A stretch of 64,000 nucleotides of DNA from assembly GCA_002897115.2 (NCBI GenBank), contig BCIH01000006.1:133250-197249 (forward strand), in the 5' to 3' direction. The notes beneath the pieces are model-generated. The model was not told the origin of the DNA. It saw nothing but the letters and a program-made list of their open reading frames with translations, and did no database searches. Positions 10,701 to 20,790 of the stretch are shown here, piece after piece (positions within the stretch are counted from its first letter, which is position 1; each line of letters begins with the position of its first letter). Source of the DNA: Prototheca cutis (Eukaryota > Chlorophyta > Trebouxiophyceae > Chlorellales > Chlorellaceae). A program made the position numbers and the translations under genes.

Positions 10701-13634
10701 TGGTGTTGCTGTTGGGGTGCAGTGACAGCCCGAGCAGGCGCCGTCACCGGCGGGNGCACAGCACCGTCTGCCGCCAGTGCATCGCTGCCAGCATCGTCCT
10801 CGGCAGAACAGACCCCGACTCCTGTGGTGTCGGATGCGGTCAGAAGCTGCTGGAGGGCCAGGACCAGATCGGCCGCACGCAGGGCGGGCTGCGGCGTGCC
10901 ATCGGGCTGCAGCGACGCCGCAGCCCGCGCGACGGCCGCCACCTCCTCCACCGCATCGCTCAGTGCCCAGGGCGCGCCGGCTCCGCTCGAGGCCTCGGAG
11001 ACGGTCGACGAGGCGCGCTGGGCCGACAGCGTCGACGCGACGCGCTGAGGCGTCGACGCGCCTGACACTCTCGGCGGCGGTGGCTGCGCCAGAGGTGCGG
11101 CACCAAGCAGGCTGCCGGTGCCGAGGCACGGTGAAGACGCTGCTGAGGCCGCCGGCAGCGCCACCGCTGAGACGCCGTGTGCCCCGCTAGCTAAACTGGC
11201 AGAAGAAGTGGTACTCGGCAGGGGAGCGGGAGCGCTGAGTGTCAGCGCCAGCGTCGACCCCTGCTGCTGTTGTGAGGGTCCGGCGGCAAACGGAGCTCCA
11301 GATGCCATGGAGGAGGCAGCAGCAGACTCGTCATAAGCACCAGAGCCTTGCGGCACAGCAGCAGGAGCAGTGGTATGAGCGTTTCCTCCAGCCGCACGCC
11401 CCACAACATGCCCCGCTTCGCCCTGCAGGTCGAGGGCCTCGCCCAGCACATCCTCCACGTACGCAGCCAGCCGTGTCAGGGCAGCGTCCACGCCGCCCGG
11501 TCCTGCCACACCTCCGGCTTCGGCCGCGTCCAGCGCCGCGCACAGCGCCACGTGTGACAGCAGCACCGCCGCGGGCACATCCGTGCCACAGCGCGCACAT
11601 CGTGCCAGCGCTGGTTGCGTGGGGGTGGTGCCAGCAGGGCCGGCGGCGGGAGCCGAGGTACTGGCTTGCTCGTCAACGGCACGCCTCGTGGTCGCGGGCG
11701 TGCGGCCCCGTGCCGAAGGCGGCGTATCCTTCTCCTCGTCGCTCGATGCACCCGACCGTGCGGCATGACCCCGACCACCACCGCCACTCCCACCATCTTG
11801 CGGTCGGTTGCGGGGCGTGGCAATCCCCGCCAACCCTTCGGCCACCAGACGCAATGCACCGGCCAGGCTGTCGGCCACGCCGCGGGTCAGGGGCGTCGCG
11901 ATGGCACGATCCACCTCGCGCCACGTGCCCCGCACCGCCGCCACAAACGGAGTGGTCACGGCGGCCAGAGGACCCTTGCTTACGCGCCCGGCGCGAGGGG
12001 AGCCGCTGTCTTCGTCAGCAACGGCAGTGTCGTCGGAACCGTCGGCCAAAGGAGAAGGCGACCCACCACTACCAGCAAGCCCGCGTGCCGGCGCCGACTG
12101 ACGGCCGAGCGGCGTCGAGGGCGCAGTATGCGAGCCCATAGCTGCTGCCACGGCACTTGCGCGCCGGGCNAGCGGCGATGACGGCGCTCGCCGCGGTTGA
12201 GCGGCAGTCGCAATTGCCGCGGCGGCTCCCCCCGGTGCCTCGCCACGGGGCCCCGACAACGCCGTCGTCGTGGTGGTACCCTGGTGCAGCAGGTACTGCA
12301 GGCCGTGCGACGGCGTGCTGAGCCGCCGCGGCGTGGTACCAGCGCTCACACTGCCTGATGCGCCGCGCCGACCAGAGGCAGCAGCGGCGGCGGCGGACGA
12401 TGTCTGAGGCTGGCCTCGCAAGTTTACAGTTCCAGCGGCTGCGCCGATGCGCATGCCACCGGCAGCCTGGTCCATCTCTGCTTCCAGGGCCGTCACGACG
12501 CTGCGTCCCAGAGGGCTCAGCGCCAACGGCCGCAGCGCCGACCCGGGCGTCCGAGGTCCGCTTGCCGCAGCGAGCTCGTCGATACTGCCGCTGCGCCGGT
12601 CAGAGCCCCCGCCGTCGTCGGAACGAGGTGACCGTGGGGCATGGGCAGTGGCAGTGCCACCGCCGCCACTGGGGGACGGCTGCTGGCCCGCACCGGCCCC
12701 AGTAGAAGCAACAGCGCCGCTCCGCAACCCGCCGAGATCAAGCGACCGGTGCCGCACGTGGCCGTGATCGTACGGCGCCGCAGCGCCAGTGCCGCGAATG
12801 ACCGTCGCTCCGCGGATTGGGGGTGGCGATGACGATGAAGAAGAAGGCCCCGCCCGGCCCGGACCCGGTGCAGCGGGGCTGGCGCTGCCGCTGCGCCCGT
12901 CGACGCCGGCGTCGCCCGGCGGGGGCGTGCCGGGCGCGTGGCCCCGGCGGTGCGGGGACGGTGACGGGGACAGCGAACCCTCGCCGCCGCCAAACGATCC
13001 CCGGCTGCGGTGCAGCGCCAGGACCGAGGGCAGTGCCCGCGTGCGCCGGCGCGGCTGCAGCGTCCGCGGCGGCGCCAGGCCCGTGNCCCGACCGCGCCAC
13101 GCAGTGCCGGGCCCGCCGCTGCTCCCGCCGCGGGCGTCCTCACTCAGCACGAGTCGGCTGCATCGCGTCAGCACAAACAGCAGCCGCGTCGCCAGGGCAC
13201 GCTGCCGCGGGTCGCGGGCTTCGCCCCGCAGAGCCTGCATGTTTGTTTTTGTATGGGGTTAGGAGGGTCAGGAGCTGGTCATGGGTGAGAAAGAGAGACC
13301 TCAGTCAGNACACACCAACGAGCCCCTTCTTCCTAGGAGAAGAACGTGGCCCACTGCCTGCCATCCCCCCCCATCCCCAACCCCGCCAACCACCAGGTTC
13401 CCCAAACTCCCCAGCAACACCCACCCCGATCTCATCGACGGTGCCCCGGATGGATTCACGAAAGCCCTCCGCGTCTTCGGACAGGCTCCGCTCCGCGAGC
13501 GCAATCAGCGCCGGCAGCAGGTCGAGCTCACTGCCGGCAGAGCGCCCGGGGCCTGCACCGCCTGCGGCCGTGCCGAGCCCGTCTTGGCTCGCGGCTCGTG
13601 CTTCTTCCAGCCACGCCACAAGATCCCGTCGGAC
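7775..13634 (-). CDS. IRE/MAST/Greatwall-type AGC protein kinase, 5' end open
   Basis: A serine/threonine kinase of the AGC group nearest to plant IRE kinases and to yeast Rim15 and animal Greatwall/MAST. Supported exons are 13634-13425 and 13234-7775, at least 1,889 residues. The N-terminal part carries the IRE-family helical region ending in [16 protein letters not shown] possible zinc-binding [20 protein letters not shown] follows mid-protein. Near the C-terminal third lies the kinase domain: [30 protein letters not shown], a DFG motif masked by Ns at 9806 and 9812, [14 protein letters not shown], and the AGC tail DTSYFSSR. About 155 residues separate DFG from APE, an enlarged activation-loop insert. 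ATG 13240 lies just before the acceptor of exon 13234 and is not the true start. Upstream of 13634 the frame stays open to ATG 13826, but the real first exon is unresolved. Confidence 0.88.
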
Positions 13635-15000
13635 CTGTGATGGGGAGGGTTCAGCGCAACAAGGGGTCATCTTGGGCCGCGTGGCAGATATATCTGACAT
13701 CATGCAAGAAAGGGGGAAAGGGGCGGTGGGACCTACACCTGAACCCCCCCTCCCCCCCATGCAAGATTGCCCCGTCCCATGTCTTAAGGACCATCTCGCC
13801 TCGCCTCGCGAATGCGCCACCCGCATACTATCCACACCTGAGATCGAGCCGCAAGGAACGTGCGGTTGAGGCGCCGCCTGCTGATTGTGAAAGGTGACGG
13901 CGCACCAGGGCTCGACTCCTTCAGGGTTGGTTTGGGCAGGGTTGAGACATGTGCCGGTGGCGCAGTTGATACACGTGCTGGGCAGAACAGTTTAAACCTT
14001 TGCTAGGACCGGCGGGCTCTCGCGAGATGCTGCCCAACACATGCATGGCTGCTGGCCCAGCTCAAAACCCTGCAGCGGTCCAGCAGCAGATTCATCCCTG
14101 CCACGCAACGGCATGCCGAGGAGCCACAGGAGCACCCCAGTCCGGACGGGGCTATTCCTTCCCTTCGGGCTACTACCCCCCACCGCGCCTCCGGCTTCCA
14201 AACGAAGGTCCAACAGCCACCCTAGGCGCTCTATCGTCACGTACCGGCTGGAGGTTGGTACCACTGGGTGTCGCGTGCTCATCCGTCCGGAGGAAGAGGG
14301 AGGGCGCCCGGGAGGGCCGGATCTCAGTGGCAAAGCCCAAGTGCCTGGGCAAGGCAGGTGTGCAATTCTCCGGGCAACCCAGGGCGCCGAAGGGGGTATA
14401 CGGGGTCCCAGCCTGCGCATGTCAGGACACATGAACAGTAAGCACGATATCGGGAACGGTCCAAAGGTGTGAGGCTAGGCTGCCCGTCGACCCTGCACAC
14501 CCAGCTGCACTCGCACATCCTTGCTCGAACTAGGCTCCGCCTTGGCTGCCTTCTCCGACCCAACGCCTTCAAAGGACACGCGGCTGTGGCTCACGGTTGG
14601 CGTGAGCTCACTCATCCTACACGCATCCGCGCTGGGGAGCACGGGCTCATAGACAGAGAGCCAAGGATCCCCGCCTCATGGCGCCTGTCGACCATGGGCT
14701 CATGTGCAGGAGGGCATGATGGTGCATAGGTACACGATAAAAATGTAAACAAATTTTACAAGCGCATGACTGGGACGCCCAGCCTGGCGTTAGTGCAGAT
14801 GCGGTTCCAGATCGGATGCGAGGGAGTGTAGGTGATCTGGCACGCTCACGGCAGGTAGCTGCTGGGCCCGCCCAGATTCGGATCACCGTTAGGCCTTGAG
14901 CAAGTCAGTCTCCGTCTCAGAATCGTTTGATTGGAGATTGTCCGTTGATCGACATACTCGAGCGCTTTACATACAGGGCGTGCGTGAGGAGGAGCTGAGG
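13635..15000. promoter_or_regulatory. Region between kinase and endosulfine genes
   Basis: About 1.3 kb between two head-to-head genes. It must hold both promoters and probably one or more 5' exons of the kinase. Open frames of 140-146 codons exist on both strands at 13992-14472, but none shows a recognisable domain, and they shadow one another. Confidence 0.5.
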
Positions 15001-15394
15001 ATGAGTGGTTCCACGGGCGGGGCCCCGGAGGCGGTGCGCAGGGTTGGCACATCCGCGTGGGCGCCTACCTTGTCATTGTTCATGATGGTCTTGAAGAGCG
15101 TGCATGGCTTGTCTTAATATTCCATCTAAACCTCGTGTGTCGGCGCGCCTGGCGCAGGGGCGGGCCCTGTCGGATGAGGAGCAGCAGGAGGCGCTGCTGC
15201 GGGCAAAGTATGGTGGCCTGCTGCCCAAGAAGAAGCAGGGCCCCAAGGACCACAAATTTTTCGATTCCGCGGACTGGGCGCTTTCAAAGCAGGGCCAGGG
15301 GGGCCAGTCCAACAGCCATCAGGGCCTGGAGCCCAAGCTGGGCCCCACGGAGCTACCCGGCCGCCGCACGTCCCACCTGGGACCTCAGCAATGA
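15001..15394 (+). CDS. ENSA: Endosulfine (ENSA/ARPP19/Igo family)
   Basis: Endosulfines become PP2A-B55 inhibitors when Greatwall/Rim15 phosphorylates the serine of their FDSxD motif. Exons 15001-15033 and 15158-15394 give 89 residues. The family core is LSDEEQQEALLRAKYGGLLP followed by KKKQ and HKFFDSADWALSKQG, in which the target serine and the following acidic residue are present. The family is small, so 89 residues is a normal length. The start at 15001 and the donor GTGCGC at 15034 are inferred; the alternative ATG at 15104 would give a different N-terminus but the same core. It is divergent from the Greatwall-class kinase. Confidence 0.85.
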
Positions 15395-15752
15395 ATGAAT
15401 GGAAACCGGGGGGGTGTGCCTGAGGGCGCCTGGGGTTTTTACCCGTTCCAATGCGATTGTTTGTGAGAAGCCAGCAGTCCAACTCCCCTGCCTCCCCCCA
15501 CCACGAAAAGAATAATCCGCGGGACACTCTGAGAAGAACAAACGAGTGCAACTGGATGTGCCCAGGTCCCTTTTCCTAGCTGGCTGGTGTGCCCCGCTCT
15601 TCGGCCCCCATCATTTTCCACCGGCGCACCACTCTGTGTGTGTGTTTGTGAAAGTCTGTACGGTCTTTTTCCATGTAGTCGACATTCTCCCCCCGCCCCC
15701 ACGCCCATCTCTTGGGCCTGTCTATCGCTGTAACAGGCGACAGTGAACAGGG
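15395..15752. other. Intergenic, convergent 3' ends
   Basis: About 0.36 kb between the stops of endosulfine (+) and RWDD1 (-). A TGTAA element lies on the plus strand at 15729-15733, but it is far from the endosulfine stop. No gene was seen. Confidence 0.5.
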
Positions 15753-17387
15753 TCAGAGCCCCCGGTCCGCCGCGAGCTCGTCCAGGAGGAGCTCATCGTC
15801 GCTGCTCTCATCCTCGTCAAAGTCTGGCTCTTCGCCGTCTTCCTCCGGCACAGGGGCAGGCGCATCCCAGCCCTCCTCGTCCGAACCAGACGGCTCCTCT
15901 TCGACCTACGCAACGGGGTGGGGTGGGGGGCCGGTTGGGGGTCGGGATGAGTGAGGCATTCGGGGTTTGCGAGTGGGGTGCTGGGATCGGCTCCCCCACA
16001 GCGTCGACATGAGCAGCATGTTCGCCCAAAGCGCACACAGGCACCGGAGCCCCCCCCCCAAAACAAAAGAACATGCTTGCCTCCACGTGGCGGGCCTCCT
16101 GCATCTTGAAAAACTGCTTGCCCGTGACGCGGCCTCCTGCAGCACCGGCTTGCTGCCCCGCACCGAGCGACACTGCATGGACACCCTGCTCGGCTTCAAA
16201 GGCTTCCTGCCAGGCACGGAAGGCCTCTGGGGTCACAGGCGTGCCGTGCGCACGAAGCTCCGCCCGCCGAGCCTCCTCGGCCTCTTGCTCCTTGCGAAAC
16301 TGCGCCTCTGGATCCAGCGTCCCGACCGCGCTTTCTTGTGCCTGCGTTGTTCATGGTGGCGGGAGAGATGGTGGTAGAGGAGGCGGTGGTGACGGAGGAG
16401 GTTGTGGCGTGGATGGGCAAACTGAGACAGTGCAGGCCAGGCGCTCGACACCTGCCAATCCCCGGGCTCCAACCACCCGCCTTTTCATTGATCCACTCTT
16501 GGGCAATGCTGATCAGAGTGTAGATCATGGCCATGCCCAAATTGGCAACGACCTCCTCCTCCAGCTGCCCCTGCAGCGATGCCACGTCAGCGTCCGCAAG
16601 ACCCGACAGCCTGCGGGAATGGCGGTGGGTCGGACGACCAGTGCATGAAGCCCGGGACGCCGGTGGCAACCCGGCAATGGCAAAGGAAGTGGTGCAAGTC
16701 ATAAACAAATGAAACGCTCGGGCAGCGCTGCAGCCCCCTCACCCACCCGTCTGCTGCCGCTGTCATTCGATCAAAATCGTGGACAATCACCAGGGATTAG
16801 TCCTCCCAAACAGAATACAACACACACGGCTCCCGAAATCAAGCATGACTCACCCGCGAACTCGGAGCAGCGGTGCCTCATCGGGGTAGGTGGCAGTGTG
16901 CGCAAAGACCAGCTCCGCATTCACTGCAATGCCGGTGCGTGGTATTGCTCGGTGCATGGCAGTGGACAGTGCACAAATCCAACGATGAGCCAGGTGTGGG
17001 ATTGGGCTTTGCGGTCACAAGAAAAGATGATGCAGCATCCAACAGCGAGTTGGGCACCCCCCCCTTTTCCCATCCCAATCCGCACAAAAGCAGGCTGACC
17101 TGGGACGTCTGCTTTGACCTCCTCCTCAAGGTTGGGTTGCAGTGTGATCTTGTAGACCTTGCCAGGCGGGGCCCACCCGGAGGGAACCTGGTCTTTCACC
17201 TCTGGTCACAGTGGCCCAGGGGAGTGGGGGTCTTGGGGTCGGCACCTCCGGGACTGAGTGATGCGTGACGCAGAGCACAGGTCATGCACTTGTCGTAGAA
17301 CACGTCCTCCAACACACCTTTAAGATCGTCCATCAGAATTGCCTCGAGGGCTTCCAGCTCCATCTCCTGCTCCGCCGAGTAGTCCAT
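15753..17387 (-). CDS. RWDD1: RWD-domain protein, RWDD1/GIR2 (DFRP2) family
   Basis: This family pairs with the DRG2/Rbg GTPase and with Gcn1 in translation control. Six minus-strand exons (17387-17318, 17201-17100, 16923-16854, 16610-16477, 16307-16087, 15905-15753) give 249 residues, close to the human 243. The RWD domain starts MDYSAEQEMELEALEAIL and continues with YPDEAPLLRV and NLGMAMIYTLISIAQEW. The C-terminal half has the DFRP region HGTPVTPEAFRAWQEAF and VTGKQFFKMQE, and ends in an acidic tail. Intron 5 in the sense strand runs through a T-rich stretch into 10 G. The exon 4/5 and 5/6 borders are the least certain. It is divergent from TFIIB. Confidence 0.88.
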
Positions 17388-17770
17388 GGCTGCCTCCCCG
17401 CGAAGTGGTCACCGGCTGCTGCCTGGCACCCGGACCGCGTCCCCACCCCTCAGCACATCTCATGCGCTTATGAACATGCTGCCGTGAATTGTAGACATGC
17501 GTGCGATTGTGGTACAGCCCCTTTAGCAGTGGGCAGTGGTCCCTGGACACCCAGCCAGCTTTGCTTGCCCTGCGCCTGTTCATGAAGAGATTGCTCGGGA
17601 GATTGCTCGAGACGGTGACTCGTCCGGGAGCACATTTTCTTGTGAAGGACGTTGTCTGCCGGGTATTGATAAGATTGCATGATCATTTCATGATCACCGC
17701 TTTATTTCCAGCTTCATTTGGAACTGTATAGTGCAACCGCGAGCCGGCCCCCCGGGGCCCAGGGGCAGCC
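17388..17770. promoter_or_regulatory. Divergent promoter region, RWDD1 / TFIIB
   Basis: These 383 bases separate the start codons of two head-to-head genes. No distinct core promoter motif was recognised. The call is by geometry only. Confidence 0.5.
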
Positions 17771-19315
17771 ATGGCGCAGTTCAACGCGGCCCTGCGCATG
17801 AAGTTCGAGCAGCGCTGCCCCGAGTGTGGCGAGAGCGATTTCGTTGAGGACCATTCTTCAGGCGATCTTATCTGCAGGGTGCGCTGGCAGCCTGCGGAGT
17901 TGAGGGAACTGTCATGGACGCAGGATATCTGTGCCCAGGGCCTCTGGTCTGTGCTGGTGATCCTGCTCATGACGCCCGCGCAAGGTCCCCGCACCGCAGT
18001 CCTGTGGTCGAGTGGTGGAGGCCCATGTGATTGATGAGCGCTCGGAGTGGCGAACGTTCGCAGACAAGGTGCGGTGGCATGGATTGGGGATGTCCCTCTT
18101 GAGGAGGAAACTGCTGCTCCCCCCAAACAGGCAAACATGCAGGATGCTTCCGCCACCGAAGCAGGAAATGACTTCTCCCACCCTCACATTGCCCCCACGT
18201 AGGACAAGGAGTCTGCCGACCCGACGCGGGTGGGTGGCCCAGTGAACCAGCTGCTGTCTGACGGCGGGCTGTCCACGCTGATCGGTGCCGGCAAGGGTGT
18301 GGACCGCGCACTGGCAAACTCGCTCCAGCGCGTTCAAGCACGGACCGAATCGGGGGGCACGGACCGCACGCTGACGGCGGCCTTTCGCGAGATTGGCCGC
18401 ATCTGCACCGCCATGCGCCTGGCCGACGTCGTGCGGCACCAGGCCAACGAGTACTACCGAGATGCGCTGGCCAAGAGCCGTGCGGTGCGGGGGAAGGCCC
18501 AGGCCGCCGTCTACGCTGCCGTCATCTTCCTGGCATGCCGGCAATGTGGCTACTCGCGATCATTCAAGGAAATCTGCGCTTTTGTGCCCCAGGCCAGCAA
18601 GAAGGTAGGAATTGGCGTTGCTGTTGTTTTGGTTGTCCTTGTGTCTGTGTTGGAAAGGTTGATTGGATGTCATGTTCGCACGACACCAGACTCCAACGCC
18701 ACCAACGGCACTGCAGGATATAGGCAAGTTGTACAAGGCGATTGTGGAGGACCTGAAGCTGAAGCAGGCAGAGGGCTTCCGGTCGGAGGTGGCGTCCATC
18801 CACCCCGAGAACTACTTGAGGCGGTTTATGTCCTCGCTGCAGTTCGGGCAGGCGGAGATGCGGTTCGCCATCGGCCTGGCCAACGCGGCGNTGCCGCGGG
18901 AGGGCCCCGGGGCGGAGGAGCACACGCCCTGGCACGGCCGCAGCCCCGTCAGCATCGCCGCCGCCGTCATCCACATCACCGCCCTACTCCCCGTCTCCGG
19001 CACCCACCCGGCCGCGGAGGAGATTGGAGCCGTCTGCGGCGTGGCGGAAGCCACCATCAAGGGTGTATACAAGGACATGTACCCACACTTGGTACGCTTC
19101 GTCTCTGTGTGTGTGTGTTGGGGGGGGGGGGGGGGGGGGGTTGCATAGGTGGGGTGGGATGAATGGTGCCTGCAAACTCTCCGGTGGCGCTCCAGAACCC
19201 CCGTCGACTCGTCTCTGCGAAGGCTTCCCCTGTGCTGCAGCCAAGACTCTTCAAGGCAGTGAACAGCTCGTGGGCCCCGCCTCAGGCGGTCAATGAGCTA
19301 CCAGCCCCAGCGTGA
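17771..19315 (+). CDS. TFIIB: Transcription initiation factor TFIIB
   Basis: TFIIB bridges TBP on the promoter to RNA polymerase II. Exons 17771-17878, 18000-18068, 18203-18604, 18717-19091 and 19196-19315 are all phase 0 and give 357 residues, somewhat longer than the usual 310-320. The zinc ribbon is CPECGESDF paired across intron 1 with CRSCGRVV, followed by the B-reader SEWRTF. The first cyclin fold has LADVVRHQANEYYRDAL and AAVIFLACRQCG. The second has SIAAAVIHITALL and IGAVCGVAEATIKGVYKDM. An N at 18891 affects one residue. Intron 4 runs from GT repeats into 21 G (19120-19140). Confidence 0.95.
19120..19140 (+). repeat. 21-base poly-G run in TFIIB intron 4
   Basis: It begins 29 bases after the donor and follows a short GT repeat, the same order of elements as in several other introns of this window. 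Confidence 0.9.
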
Positions 19316-19898
19316 GCTGCTGCCGCTCGCTCAGGGTGTGGGGCGGGGGGGAGGGATTGCAAATGGAGCATTTGGGCCCCGTTTTGGATAAACGAAGTCA
19401 CTGACGAAGCCTCGGGCACGATGCCACTTCCAGGCAGCATGTGTCGTGTGTGTCCTTCTGAACACCAACTGTGCTCCTCTCCACTGGCCGGGCTGGTTAG
19501 CTGGGGCGCTGTGCGGGACGAAGAGATGGATTTTAGCGTTGTACGCGACGGGCCTCAGGGGTGAGGAGGACAGACCTGAGCGTGTCATGTGCTGGAAGGC
19601 GTGTGGCCACCATGCCAAAGGGTGCAGGTGGTGGCCCTTGTGTTGTGAGGAAAGCATGCAGAATCCCGCATGACATTCCACGTCCACTGCACCCGCGACT
19701 GGTGATGAGGATGGGCAGAATGCCGCGTTTAACACCACCCTGGATGCTCATGCAGCATTCTGAAAGGCCACTCGAACGAGGAGAGCACCCTTTCCACAGG
19801 GGAGGACAGATTTCAAACTGAGATTTTACCACAGGGCGCTTGATCGAAACCACATGCCAGTGAGTTGCCCCATCGTTTAACTCCACCGGATCTAGAAA
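19316..19898. other. Intergenic region
   Basis: About 0.58 kb between TFIIB and the next plus-strand gene. I see no convincing gene here. It should hold the promoter of the downstream gene. Confidence 0.5.
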
Positions 19899-20514
19899 AT
19901 GTCGGGCAGCGCAGCCAATCAGATTAAACTGCAAATGGTCAAGGGACAGGTGGTTTTTTCCGGACGTCATGCCCACCACACCGCATTCCAGCTGCCACTG
20001 GGAAGATGTGGCTCAGCGCTGGAGAATGGAATGGCTGTATGTGAGGTGGCTGTCGCTCGCTTTAAAGACTCCTTGCGGGAGACGTCCAGCACCGTGGACA
20101 TGACCCTCCCTCCCCCCGCGCCGCTGGTGCAGCCTGCTATCGTGGTGCACAAGGCATACTGCAGCCAAGCGGACGCCGGCGTCGTCCTGTGCAATGGCTC
20201 TGTGGCCGCGGAGTCACCACCTGTTGAAGGCACGCTGGTGATGCTGATGTACGATCTGGATGGCGAGCTGTTTGGAGGATATCGGGGAGCCCGCCGCTGG
20301 CAACTCCTCTCACATGTCAGTGTTCAATGCCACCTCGAGCTCGGGCACCGCCCAGCGCCTGTTCATCAGCCTGTCCAAGAATTATTACCCCTCGCCCTTT
20401 GTTTCCGTCCAAGACCTGTCTGCTTGGGAGGAGATGCATGGTGTTTGCGGCTCTGCATGGCATTATGGCACTGGAAGAAGAAGGCTCATCTGGACGCAGC
20501 ATGAAGCGATGTGA
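19899..20514 (+). CDS. Unrecognised protein, possible frameshift
   Basis: I do not recognise this family. The frame from ATG 19899 is open to about 20280 (MSGSAANQIKLQMVKGQ..., ending ...LVMLMYDLDGELF). The protein-like continuation EDIGEPAAGNSSHMSVFNAT, ending at a stop at 20514, lies in another frame that joins at the sequence tttggagg near 20270-20278. A one-base sequencing error there, or a missed small intron, would unite the two halves into roughly 205 residues. No membrane segment or clear motif is visible. It converges on MDAR. Confidence 0.4.
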
Positions 20515-20790
20515 TCCTTCTGCCATGCAAACAGCGTGCAATCCATCCTGTCGTGTGCGCGGTAGCATCGCTCCAGTCCATCCACCGATGCGCCCTGAAT
20601 ATGAAGCTGCATTCTCGCGGCTATTCCCGTAACAAGTGTACCATTTCTTTTGCATACAAAGGCAACAATCGCAGCCTGTTGTGGGATGATATTGCTGGGA
20701 GGGTTTGACACACAGTCGTAAACCGAGCTACTGTCCTTGCAGCCGACCAAACACCCACGGCCGAGCCGTCGTACGCCCCAACAAAAAAAC

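Noticed and set aside
13238..13240. ATG as start of the AGC kinase
   Set aside because: The bases ATGCAG are the end of an intron; splicing to the exon ending at 13425 continues the IRE-family N-terminal region in frame.
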